From Leisingera sp. M658 (GTDB taxonomy: Bacteria > Pseudomonadota > Alphaproteobacteria > Rhodobacterales > Rhodobacteraceae), in assembly GCF_025144145.1 (NCBI RefSeq), contig NZ_CP083546.1, positions 2,124,501 to 2,188,500 on the forward strand: 64,000 nt of DNA, given 5' to 3'. The notes beneath the pieces were generated by a model. It worked only from the letters and a program-made list of their open reading frames with translations. It was not told the origin of the DNA and searched no databases. The position numbers were made by a program, and so were the translations under genes. This document shows, in pieces, positions 21,808-29,907 of the stretch. Positions within the stretch are counted from its first letter, which is position 1. Every line of letters starts with the position of its first letter.

Positions 21808-22953
21808 ATGGCGCTGGACCACGACTCAAACCTAAACTCGCTCGGCTTTGCCAAACCGCCCTCGGAAACCCGAGTGGTGGTGGCCATGTCAGGCGGCGTC
21901 GACAGCTCTGTTGTCGCTGCATACTTGGCCGATCAGGGCTATGACGTGGTCGGCGTGACGCTGCAGCTTTATGACCACGGCGCGGCGCTGGCCAAAAAAG
22001 GCGCCTGCTGTGCGGGCATCGATATCCACGACGCGCGGCGCGTGGCCGAGGAGCGCGGCTTCCCGCATTACGTCCTGGATTATGAGAACATTTTTAAGGA
22101 TGCGGTGATTGACGAGTTCGCAGACAGCTATCTGGCCGGTGCAACCCCGGTACCTTGCATCCGCTGCAACGAGCGGGTGAAGTTCAAGGACCTGCTGGAA
22201 ACCGCCAAGGATCTGGAGGCCGACTGCATGGCCACCGGCCATTACATCCAGCGTATGATGGGGGCAAACGGGGCAGAGCTGCACAGCGCCGAGGATGCAA
22301 ACCGCGACCAGAGCTACTTCCTGTTCTCAACGACGCCGGAACAGCTGGATTACCTGCGCTTTCCGCTGGGCCATCTGCCCTCCAAGGACGCAACGCGCAA
22401 GATGGCGGCGCAGTACGGCCTGGCGGTAGCGGACAAGCCGGACAGTCAGGACATCTGTTTTGTGCCGGACGGAAACTATGCCGGGGTGATCGAAAAACTG
22501 CGCCCCGGTGCTGCGGAGCCGGGCGACATCGTTCATTCCGACGGCCGGGTGCTGGGCCGCCACGACGGGGTGCTGCATTACACCATCGGCCAGCGCCGCG
22601 GCCTGGGCATCGGCGGCCTCAGCGAACCGCTGTATGTGGTGAGGCTTGATGTGGACAAGAAACAGGTAGTTGTCGGCGCCAAGGAGCTGCTGGCCACCCG
22701 CACCATCCCGGTGCGCGAAATCAACTGGCTGGGCGACACGGCGTTCACCTCGCAGGATGAATGGCATGTGAAGGTCAGAGTCCGCTCCACCCGCCCCCCG
22801 CGCGAGGCGATCATCCGTCCTCTGAGCGAAACAACCGCCGAGGTCGAGCTGCTGACCCCGGAGGAAGGCGTCTCTCCCGGCCAGGCCTGCGTGTTCTACG
22901 CCAGCGAAGGCTCCCGCATCTTTGGCGGCGGCTGGATCTGGCGCGGCTACTGA
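21808..22953 (+). CDS. mnmA: tRNA-specific 2-thiouridylase MnmA
   Basis: 381 residues. It adds sulfur to U34 of Lys, Glu and Gln tRNAs. The PP-loop [17 protein letters not shown] is near residue 24; [11 protein letters not shown] holds the nucleophilic Cys, and [11 protein letters not shown] the second catalytic Cys. ATGHYIQR and the C-terminal GGGWIWRGY are also family features. AGGAG stands nine bases before the ATG. Divergent from sciP with 147 bases between starts. Confidence 0.95.
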   Translation: MALDHDSNLNSLGFAKPPSETRVVVAMSGGVDSSVVAAYLADQGYDVVGVTLQLYDHGAALAKKGACCAGIDIHDARRVAEERGFPHYVLDYENIFKDAVIDEFADSYLAGATPVPCIRCNERVKFKDLLETAKDLEADCMATGHYIQRMMGANGAELHSAEDANRDQSYFLFSTTPEQLDYLRFPLGHLPSKDATRKMAAQYGLAVADKPDSQDICFVPDGNYAGVIEKLRPGAAEPGDIVHSDGRVLGRHDGVLHYTIGQRRGLGIGGLSEPLYVVRLDVDKKQVVVGAKELLATRTIPVREINWLGDTAFTSQDEWHVKVRVRSTRPPREAIIRPLSETTAEVELLTPEEGVSPGQACVFYASEGSRIFGGGWIWRGY

Positions 22954-23024
22954 GGCGCGCCATTGGGCGGTTGCGCCAGGTCAGGGAAACGCAGGTTTCC
23001 AGATCAAAATTGAGTCAACGCTAA

Positions 23025-23179
23025 GGGCGCATTTGCGCCCGAGCGGTTCCCGGCAAAACTAAATCCGCCGAGTCATCTTGCCAATCCGCACATGTTCTGC
23101 GCTGGCCGGGCGGCGCGCTCCGCGCGGGTGCGCAGCGCCCGCGCTACCAAAAGCCGCGCGACGGAGGCATCAGCCTCCG
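23025..23179. other. Two hairpins between mnmA and lpxB
   Basis: GGGCGCA-TT-TGCGCCC (23025-23040) lies 72 bases after mnmA, and CGGAGGC-ATCA-GCCTCCG (23162-23179) lies 17 bases beyond the lpxB stop. Both are perfect 7-bp stems without a U-tract. They probably mark the ends of the two convergent transcripts. No gene is visible in the remaining 242-base gap. Confidence 0.45.
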
Positions 23180-23195
23180 GCACGCTCCTGCCCTA

Positions 23196-24359
23196 TCAGC
23201 TGGGTAAACGGTCCAGGACCGCGCGGGCGGCGCGCAGGCCAGGCTCTTCACCGCCCTTGCCAAGACGTTGCATGGTCACGTCCATGGCACCCAATTGCGC
23301 GCCAGGATCGGCTGAAACCGCAGCCAGCCGGGCAGCTATATTGTCCGGTGTGCACTCTGGCCCCAGGCATTCCGGCACCACGCGGGTATCGCTCACCAGG
23401 TTGACCAACGTCACAGTGTCGATCAGCGCCATGCGTTTCATGATCTGCCAGGTCAGCCATTGGAATTTGTAGGCAATCACCATCGGCGTGGCCGCGGCGG
23501 CCAGTTCCAGCGATACCGTGCCAGAGGCGGCCAGTGCCAGATCCGCTGCCGCAAAAGCGGCGCGTTTGTGGGCCTTGGCCGTGGCTGGCTCGAATTTGTT
23601 CGGGTCAATCAGGACGGTGCCCGCAGGCCAGCTCTGCAAGGTCTCCTGCACCAGCCCTGCAACCGGCGCGGCGGCAGGAACGACCACCTTATAGTCCGGG
23701 TGCGTCTCCAGGAACCGTTTTAAGGCAGCCCCGAAGTCCGGCGCCAGCCGCGATATCTCAGAGCGCCGCGAGCCTGGCAGCGCCAGCACAAAGGGCGCAT
23801 TTCCCAGACCAAATTGCTGCCTGAACGCAGCAACCTCATCACGCGTGGCCTGCGGCTCGGCGACCACCGGGTGGCCGGCAAAGTCGCAGACCATCCCGGC
23901 CTTTTCCATAAGCGGCGGCTCAAACGGCAGCAGCGCCAGCACATGGTCGATGACCTCAGCCATTTTGCCTGCCCGTTTGGGCCGCCAGGCCCAAACCGAG
24001 GGCGCCACGTAATGAACTGTGCGGATATTGCTTTGCTCTTTGACCAGCCGCGCCACCCGCAGCGAGAAATCCGGGCTGTCGATAGTGATCAGCACATCCG
24101 GCTTGGTTTCCAGAACCGCATCGGCAGTTTCCCGGATCCGGCGTTTCAGATGGCGGTATTTGGGCAGCACCTCGGCCAGCCCCATCACCGACAGCTCATT
24201 CATCGGAAACCGTGAGACCAGCCCCTGCTCAGCCATCAGGGCGCCGCCAATGCCGTCGAAACTGACGTCCGGTTCCAGCTGCTTCAAACCCGCCATCAGC
24301 GCCCCGCCCAGCCGGTCGCCCGAAGGCTCTCCCGCCAGAATGAACACCCGCAGGCTCAT
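23196..24359 (-). CDS. lpxB: Lipid-A-disaccharide synthase
   Basis: 387 residues from ATG 24359, whose first bases overlap the lpxI stop (ATGA). It joins UDP-diacylglucosamine with lipid X at the inner membrane. The N-terminal RVFILAGEPSGDRLGGALM and FDGIGGALMAEQGL are signature stretches; the YVAPSVWAWRPKRAGKM motif and the LLPFEPPLMEKAG segment follow. Last gene of the long minus-strand envelope cluster. Confidence 0.95.
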   Translation of the reverse strand: MSLRVFILAGEPSGDRLGGALMAGLKQLEPDVSFDGIGGALMAEQGLVSRFPMNELSVMGLAEVLPKYRHLKRRIRETADAVLETKPDVLITIDSPDFSLRVARLVKEQSNIRTVHYVAPSVWAWRPKRAGKMAEVIDHVLALLPFEPPLMEKAGMVCDFAGHPVVAEPQATRDEVAAFRQQFGLGNAPFVLALPGSRRSEISRLAPDFGAALKRFLETHPDYKVVVPAAAPVAGLVQETLQSWPAGTVLIDPNKFEPATAKAHKRAAFAAADLALAASGTVSLELAAAATPMVIAYKFQWLTWQIMKRMALIDTVTLVNLVSDTRVVPECLGPECTPDNIAARLAAVSADPGAQLGAMDVTMQRLGKGGEEPGLRAARAVLDRLPS

Positions 24360-25144
24360 CCCTTGCGCAGCCACAGGAACAAGCCCAGCCGGTCACAGGC
24401 CGAAATCACCGCCTCCTGATCCAGTACGATCACGCCGCCTGCTTCCAGTGCAATGCCGGACAATCCGGCCTTAGCCGCGGCTTCCACTGTCCCGGCACCA
24501 ATGGTGGGGAGGTCAGCACGGCGGTCCTGTGCCGGTTTCGGCGCCTTGAACAGCAAACCGCCCTGCCCGTCCGGGCGGTGCAGCAGCGAGGCCAGCATCC
24601 AGTCGGTGCCAAAGATGTTCTCGACCGCAATGGCCTGCTGCTTGCGCACTGCACAGGACTGACCGATATCAGCCGCACACATGGCGGCGACAATTTCAGC
24701 GCCCCGTACAGCATCTGCCTTGTCCAGCTCGCCCGGCTGCACCTTGGTCGGCACGCCCTCTGCCATCAGCAGATCCGGCGCTACCTCATGCGCGGCGCGG
24801 ACAGTGAACCCAGCCTGTTCGAAAATGCCAATGATCGCCCGCAAAGCCCCGTCATCGCCAGCAGCCAGCGCCGCCTGCAGCACCGGAACCAGCGGCATCG
24901 TCGCGGCATCGATGGCCGAAGGGTCGATATTGGGACGGCGCACCGCGCCCGCCATGCAGATCTCGGTCACTTCTGCGGCCTTCAAGCGTTCCAGAAAGGA
25001 TCCCAGCTGTTCAAACCGGAAAGTCACTTCCGCATCCACCGCGTCCGGTTCGGACCCTGCCATCGCACAGATCAGCGGCCGGCCGCCAACACGGGATACA
25101 ACTTCAGCCGGCAGTTCACCGGTGCCTGCAATCACTGCCAGCAT
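24356..25144 (-). CDS. lpxI: UDP-2,3-diacylglucosamine pyrophosphatase LpxI
   Basis: 262 residues (DUF1009). It cleaves UDP-diacylglucosamine to lipid X and UMP, replacing LpxH in alphaproteobacteria. The N-terminus LAVIAGTGELPAEV, the middle CAVRKQQAIAVE segment and the conserved acidic RRADLPTIGAGTVEAA stretch, which holds the catalytically important Asp known from Caulobacter LpxI, are all present. It lies between lpxA (four bases upstream) and lpxB (overlapping). Confidence 0.93.
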   Translation of the reverse strand: MLAVIAGTGELPAEVVSRVGGRPLICAMAGSEPDAVDAEVTFRFEQLGSFLERLKAAEVTEICMAGAVRRPNIDPSAIDAATMPLVPVLQAALAAGDDGALRAIIGIFEQAGFTVRAAHEVAPDLLMAEGVPTKVQPGELDKADAVRGAEIVAAMCAADIGQSCAVRKQQAIAVENIFGTDWMLASLLHRPDGQGGLLFKAPKPAQDRRADLPTIGAGTVEAAAKAGLSGIALEAGGVIVLDQEAVISACDRLGLFLWLRKG

Positions 25145-25148
25145 GGTC

Positions 25149-25934
25149 TCAGCCCCCCGGTGTTAGGAAAGAGCGGTCGCTGCCGCCGGTGATGAAAGCG
25201 ACGATCCGCTGCACGTATTCGCTGTCGCTCTCGTCCCCCAGCCGCTTGGCGCGCTCCTGAAAGGTGCCTTCGCCCTGGGCCAGCATCTGAAACGCCGCAC
25301 GCAAAGCGGTGATGTCGCTGCGGGCGACGCCGCGGCGCTTGAGCCCGACCAGGTTCAACCCGTCCAGCTCGCCCCGTTGCGCCTGCACCAACCCGTAGGG
25401 GATCACATCATTGGTCACCATGGTGACTGCGCCGATGATGGCGCCGCGGCCAATGCGCACCCATTGATGGATGCCCGACAGGCCGCCGATGATCACGTCA
25501 TCCTCCAGCACGCAATGGCCTGCCACCGCGGCAGAATTCACCACGATCACCCGGTCGCCGACCTGGGCATCATGGGCGATATGGCAGCCGGCCATGAACA
25601 GGCCGTCGTCGCCGATGCGGGTCACGCCGCCGCCGCCGTCGGTGCCGGCATTCACCGTCACATGCTCGCGGATGCGGTTGCGCTTGCCGATCACGGTCTT
25701 GCACTTCTCGCCCTTGAACTTCAGGTCCTGCGGGATCTCGCCCAGCACCGAAAAGGAGAAGACAACGGTTTCGTCGCCGATCTCGGTGTCGCCAGTGACC
25801 ACCACATGGGATTTCAGAACAACCCGGTCCCCCAGCACAACATCAGGTCCAACCAGGCAGAACGGGCCGATCTCGCAGCCCTCGCCGATTTTGGCACCGT
25901 CTTCAATAATGGCGCTGGGGTGGATGCTGCTCAT
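25149..25934 (-). CDS. lpxA: UDP-N-acetylglucosamine acyltransferase
   Basis: 261 residues. It adds the first 3-hydroxyacyl chain in lipid A synthesis. The protein shows the left-handed beta-helix hexapeptide pattern throughout (for example IGEGCEIGPFCLVGPDVVLGD) and the catalytic His in AGCHIAHDAQVGD, then GGLSGIHQWVRIGRGAIIG. The C-terminal helical part follows from ~190. It starts one base after the fabZ stop. Confidence 0.95.
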   Translation of the reverse strand: MSSIHPSAIIEDGAKIGEGCEIGPFCLVGPDVVLGDRVVLKSHVVVTGDTEIGDETVVFSFSVLGEIPQDLKFKGEKCKTVIGKRNRIREHVTVNAGTDGGGGVTRIGDDGLFMAGCHIAHDAQVGDRVIVVNSAAVAGHCVLEDDVIIGGLSGIHQWVRIGRGAIIGAVTMVTNDVIPYGLVQAQRGELDGLNLVGLKRRGVARSDITALRAAFQMLAQGEGTFQERAKRLGDESDSEYVQRIVAFITGGSDRSFLTPGG

Positions 25935-25935
25935 A

Positions 25936-26406
25936 TCAGGTGCCCTCTACCTGGCGGTCTACCATCGCAGTGAATTCGGCTTCTGCGGCCACTTCACCGT
26001 CCACCGTGGCGCGCCCCAGGAACTTGAAGATCTTGCCGCCCGGTTTACCGCGCAGGGTTTCGACATGCATTTCCAGCACATCGCCGGGCACCACCTTGCG
26101 GCGGAATTTGCATTTGTCGATGTTCATGAAATAGATCAGCAGGTCGGTATCGACCATGTCCATGCCAACGCCAAGCATCACGCCTGCGGTCTGCGCCATC
26201 GCCTCGACGATGGTGACACCCGGCATGATCGGGGTACCAGGGAAATGGCCCTGGAAATGCGGCTCATTCATGGTGACATTCTTGATGCCGCGCGCCGATT
26301 TGTAGCTGTCGATATCAACCACCTTGTCGACCAGCAGGAACGGGTAGCGGTGCGGCAGGATCCGCTGGATCAGTTGAATGTCAGCATTTTGCAGCTCGGT
26401 GGTCAT
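25936..26406 (-). CDS. fabZ: 3-hydroxyacyl-[acyl-carrier-protein] dehydratase FabZ
   Basis: 156 residues. It dehydrates 3-hydroxyacyl-ACP in fatty acid elongation and competes with LpxA for hydroxyacyl-ACP. The catalytic His lies in [15 protein letters not shown] and the Glu in VEAMAQTAG. The N-terminus has [18 protein letters not shown]. In most proteobacteria lpxD lies just upstream; here the preceding gene is skp, 75 bases away. Confidence 0.95.
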   Translation of the reverse strand: MTTELQNADIQLIQRILPHRYPFLLVDKVVDIDSYKSARGIKNVTMNEPHFQGHFPGTPIMPGVTIVEAMAQTAGVMLGVGMDMVDTDLLIYFMNIDKCKFRRKVVPGDVLEMHVETLRGKPGGKIFKFLGRATVDGEVAAEAEFTAMVDRQVEGT

Positions 26407-26481
26407 GCGTGGTTTCCCATTATCGTCAATTATGCTGCGCCGTCCCTAGCAAGCAGAGGGCACTTGGGCAAGTTCGCACAC

Positions 26482-27096
26482 TCAGCGCTCACTCTCCTCA
26501 TCTGCTGCGCCATCGCCAAGAACCTCGTCTATCCGGCCGATTGCCAGGCTGGTGATATCAGCGGCATTGGCGCTCAGAAAGACCGAAGCATGATCCAGAA
26601 TCGCCCCAGCGCCGGACTCCCGCATGATCTGCTGCAGCACCGGCAGTGAGGCGGCGATGAATTCACGCCGGGCTTCCTCGCCCATCTGGTTGATTTCACG
26701 CAGCTTCTGGTCCTGGCGGCGCCGGGTTTCCTGCACCTTCTGATCAAAAGCATCCGCCAGGGCACGGAAGGCGTTCGGCGCCATGTCGCTGCGGCGTTCG
26801 GTCAGCTCCAGCTCCTCGGCGCGCAGTTCAGCCTCGATGCGGCGGTTTTCCGCGGTCAGCACCGCGCCCTCGGCCTCAATCTCGCGCTCCACCCGCTTGC
26901 CAAAGGCGCTTTCGGAAAACAGCCGGTCAGGCTGGATGGTGAGGATGCCGCTTTGCGGCAGCCCCAGCTGGAATTCCGCACCCGCATGGGGGGGGGGTGA
27001 AACCGGCTCCTGGGCCAGGGCCGGCACCGTCCCGGGCCCGGACAGCGCTATGGCAAGACCAAGCGCTGCCCAATAACTGGGCGCAGGCCGCCGCAC
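26482..27096 (-). CDS. skp: OmpH/Skp-family periplasmic chaperone
   Basis: 204 residues. A signal peptide (about residues 1-29, cleavage after PALAQ) is followed by a short proline linker and the helical Skp arms, rich in Glu, Arg and Ala (FGKRVEREIEAEGAVLTAENRRIEAEL...). Skp holds unfolded outer-membrane proteins for BamA, encoded four bases upstream. The codons for Ser-Pro-Pro-Pro just after the signal peptide contain a run of ten identical bases (26988-26997), unusual in a coding region and prone to slippage. The C-terminal end is acidic. Confidence 0.85.
   Translation of the reverse strand: MRRPAPSYWAALGLAIALSGPGTVPALAQEPVSPPPHAGAEFQLGLPQSGILTIQPDRLFSESAFGKRVEREIEAEGAVLTAENRRIEAELRAEELELTERRSDMAPNAFRALADAFDQKVQETRRRQDQKLREINQMGEEARREFIAASLPVLQQIMRESGAGAILDHASVFLSANAADITSLAIGRIDEVLGDGAADEESER
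26988..26997. repeat. Mononucleotide G10 (C10 on the coding strand) tract in skp
   Basis: Ten consecutive G on the plus strand, read as C10 by the skp gene, encoding Pro-Pro-Pro just after the signal peptide. A one-base slip would shift the frame and abolish the mature protein. Confidence 0.9.
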
Positions 27097-27100
27097 CAGA

Positions 27101-29512
27101 TCAGAACCGCGCCTGCAAAGTCAGGTCGAAACTCTGTTCCTGGTCAAAGTCCTCTTTCTGGAGGGCTTTGGAGAAGTTGAAGCGCAGCGGGCCGATCCCG
27201 GTGGTCCACAGCAGGGAAACGCCGACGACGTGGCGGAACGATCTGCTGCCTCCTACCACAGTTGCATTTCCGCCTGCGGGGAGGGATCTGTCCACGTTCT
27301 GCGTTCCCCAAAGGCTGCCAACATCATAGAACAGGGCGCCACGCATCCCCAGTTCCTCAGGCAAGCCCAGCGGGAATTCCGCATCAAAGCGGGCTACAGC
27401 ATAATAGTTGCCGCCCAGGAAGTCATTGTAGTTTCCGTTAGGCGCGCCGCTGGACTGGTCCCGCGGACCGATACCGCCGGGTTCGAATCCGCGCATAACC
27501 GATGGGGTCAGAACGAACCGGTCGATCGAGCGGCTGGAACCGCTGCCTTCCCATTGGAACGCACCCGCCTCCAAGGTCGCACGGATCGTGACTTCCTCGT
27601 TCAGAATCTGTTTCTGCGCCACAATCTTGGTTGTGGTCTTGAAGTACTCAGAATCTCCGCCCAGGCCGGCATAGTCGGCCCCGATTTCAACCAGGAAGCC
27701 CGCAGTCGGATCCAGGCCGGTCAAACGGCTGTCATAGCGGTAGGTGAAACCGATGGCACTGGCCGAACGCTCACCCTGATTGATTTCGTTTTGAATAACC
27801 GGGCTCGCCAGGAAGGTGCTTGTGTCGTCATCCTCGCCATCAGTGAACAGCATCTCGTCCGCATCCCACGTATAGCGGACTTGCAGCGAGGTATCCTCAC
27901 CGGTGCTGAACGTCAGTGCAGGCTGGAAGAAGATCCGTTTGGTGCGGTATTCCGAGAAGCTGGAGTCGGTTTCATTCAGCCCCAGGTCCAAATCGAACCG
28001 CAAATCCCGGCCCAAAAGGTAAGGCTCGGTAAAGCCCAGAACATAGGAATCCGATTCCGTCGCCGTGGCGACATTGAAAGACAGCCGCTGCCCGCGGCCC
28101 AGGAAGTTGTTCTCGGACAGACCGACGCTGACCCCGAAACCATCCGTGACAGAATATGCACCGCCAAGGTTCAGCGACCCGGTCGGCTGTTCCTCAACGT
28201 CAACATCAATAATCACCTGATCAGACGAGCTGCCCTCACGGGTTTCAACATCCGCGTTGGCAAAATAACCAAGCGCCCGGATACGCTCTGCACTGTTGCG
28301 GATGGACCGCGGATTGAAGGGGTCGCCTTCCACCGAGCGGAATTGCTGGCGGATCACCCGGTCCAGCGTGGTGGTATTGCCTTCGATATCGATGCGTTCG
28401 ACAAACACCCGCGGACCGCGGCGCAATACGAACTCAATATCCAGGGTCAGATCCCGCTCATTGCGGGTGACCCGCGGCTCGACCCGCAGAAAATCGATCT
28501 CATTGCGGACAGCCTGCCCTTCCATCCGGTCGATTGCATTCTCGACCAATGTCGGGGAATAGACCACACCGGGCTTGATCTTCAGCGTGGAGCTGAACAG
28601 GTCGGCATCCGCTTCCGGCATTTCGCTGGTCACAGAGACATTGCCGAACCTGAATTGCTGGCCCTCGGTCACATCGACCACCAGGAAGACCGCATCCCGC
28701 TCGCGGGTGACTTCAGCGTTGGAGCTGTTGATCCTGAAATCCACGTAACCGCGAGACAGGTAAAAATCGCGCAGCACCTGCTTGTCGAATTCCAGCCGGT
28801 CCTCGATCAACGTGTCCGAGTTGATGAATGCGCGCAGAAATCCAGCCTGTTTGGTCTGCAGGATCCGGCGCAGACGGCGGTCGGAATAAACCCGGTTGCC
28901 GGTGAAAGAGACGCGCTCCACCTCGATGGTGTCGCCTTCGGAAATCTCGAACACCAGGTCGACGCGGTTGTTGTTGCGGCGGATAATCCGCGGGGTCACG
29001 CGCGAGGCCAGACGGCCTTGAACGCTGTACGCCTCGGCAATTGCGGCGGCGTCGCGCTCGGCCTGCGAGGGGCTGAACACCCGGCGCGGCGCAGATTCGA
29101 TAATCTGGTCCAGGGAATCATCCTTGAGACGGCGGTTGCCCTCAAAGCTGATCTGATTGATGGTCGGAAATTCGGTGACTTTGATCACCAGCGTGTTGCC
29201 GCGCGGCACCAATTCCACTGTTTCAAATACGCCACTGTCAAGGATGCGCTGATAGGCGTCGTTCAACTCGCCTGCACTGACTGTCTGCCCCCGTTCGATC
29301 CCGGTGTAGGCAACAACAGTGGACGTCTGGATCCGCTGATTGCCCTCGACCTGAACCGTATTGAAGCGGAAGCTTTGCGCCTCGGCCGGCAGCGGAGACA
29401 ATGCATAACCCAGCGCAACCGCCAGAGAAATAGCCGAAACTTTACGGTACAAGATGTTGATGCCCGACTTACGCTCACCACAGGACTTGCCTGCGACTTT
29501 CCCCCAAACCAT
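27101..29512 (-). CDS. bamA: Outer membrane protein assembly factor BamA
   Basis: 803 residues. Signal sequence (hydrophobic core AISLAVALGYALSPLPAEAQS), five POTRA repeats (~46-400) and a 16-strand beta-barrel (~430-803) ending in the aromatic Phe that marks outer-membrane proteins. It inserts beta-barrel proteins. The lid-loop region and the MRGFEPGGIGPRD motif, holding the conserved (V/I)RGF-type sequence, are visible. The start at 29512 gives an unusually long charged leader; a TTG at about residue 21 is an alternative. skp follows after four bases. Confidence 0.95.
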   Translation of the reverse strand: MVWGKVAGKSCGERKSGINILYRKVSAISLAVALGYALSPLPAEAQSFRFNTVQVEGNQRIQTSTVVAYTGIERGQTVSAGELNDAYQRILDSGVFETVELVPRGNTLVIKVTEFPTINQISFEGNRRLKDDSLDQIIESAPRRVFSPSQAERDAAAIAEAYSVQGRLASRVTPRIIRRNNNRVDLVFEISEGDTIEVERVSFTGNRVYSDRRLRRILQTKQAGFLRAFINSDTLIEDRLEFDKQVLRDFYLSRGYVDFRINSSNAEVTRERDAVFLVVDVTEGQQFRFGNVSVTSEMPEADADLFSSTLKIKPGVVYSPTLVENAIDRMEGQAVRNEIDFLRVEPRVTRNERDLTLDIEFVLRRGPRVFVERIDIEGNTTTLDRVIRQQFRSVEGDPFNPRSIRNSAERIRALGYFANADVETREGSSSDQVIIDVDVEEQPTGSLNLGGAYSVTDGFGVSVGLSENNFLGRGQRLSFNVATATESDSYVLGFTEPYLLGRDLRFDLDLGLNETDSSFSEYRTKRIFFQPALTFSTGEDTSLQVRYTWDADEMLFTDGEDDDTSTFLASPVIQNEINQGERSASAIGFTYRYDSRLTGLDPTAGFLVEIGADYAGLGGDSEYFKTTTKIVAQKQILNEEVTIRATLEAGAFQWEGSGSSRSIDRFVLTPSVMRGFEPGGIGPRDQSSGAPNGNYNDFLGGNYYAVARFDAEFPLGLPEELGMRGALFYDVGSLWGTQNVDRSLPAGGNATVVGGSRSFRHVVGVSLLWTTGIGPLRFNFSKALQKEDFDQEQSFDLTLQARF

Positions 29513-29600
29513 TTTTCAAAACCCGATTATTATAGCAGCTTTGGGATGTGCGTACCGGGTTTGAAAGCGCTTGTCAAAACCAACAAAGCGCATTCTGGCA

Positions 29601-29633
29601 GCAACCGGCGCGGCGGGCTTGCGCGCCGGTTGC
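29601..29633 (-). terminator. 11-bp perfect hairpin between the 42-residue gene and bamA
   Basis: GCAACCGGCGC (29601-29611) pairs with GCGCCGGTTGC (29623-29633), six bases after the small gene's stop on the minus strand. There is no U-tract; it may mark the end of the rseP-side transcript or attenuate reading into bamA. Confidence 0.5.
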
Positions 29634-29638
29634 AGGAA

Positions 29639-29767
29639 TCACAATGTGGCGAGCCAGGCGCCTGCGGTCAATGCGCCGAGGACGGCAAAACCCGTCAGCG
29701 CACGGTCCCAATTCAGCAGGACCAACAGGCCCAGGCCATGGTAAGATTGCGAGAGTGTCTGCATCAT
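29639..29767 (-). CDS. Small 42-residue membrane protein between rseP and bamA
   Basis: ATG ATG at 29767-29762 follows a strong GGGGGA ribosome-binding site. The product has two hydrophobic stretches (GLGLLVLLNW and LTGFAVLGALTAGAWLATL) linked by a DRA turn, a probable membrane protein. I do not recognise it. It lies in the rseP-bamA gap, where other bacteria have no gene, and ends at an 11-bp hairpin. The overlap of good ribosome-binding site, clean hydrophobicity and hairpin supports expression. Confidence 0.6.
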   Translation of the reverse strand: MMQTLSQSYHGLGLLVLLNWDRALTGFAVLGALTAGAWLATL

Positions 29768-29860
29768 TCGTCCCCCAGTTATCGTCCACCAGTCCGCAAA
29801 GCACCTATCTGGCACAATCTGCGTATTGATAAAAAGTTAACGGGAGAATGTGGCAGCACT

Positions 29861-29880
29861 TGGGCGGCAAAATGGCCGCC
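29861..29880 (-). terminator. Hairpin after rseP
   Basis: GGGCGGC (29861-29867) pairs with GCCGCCC (29874-29880), 28 bases beyond the rseP stop; no U-tract follows. It may stabilise the 3' end or reduce read-through. Confidence 0.4.
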
Positions 29881-29907
29881 CGAAGTCATCGTGTCGAGGC
29901 AGGCTTC

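Noticed and set aside
23092-23472. A plus-strand frame between mnmA and lpxB
   Set aside because: It extends into the lpxB 3' end antisense and has no ribosome-binding site or recognisable motif.
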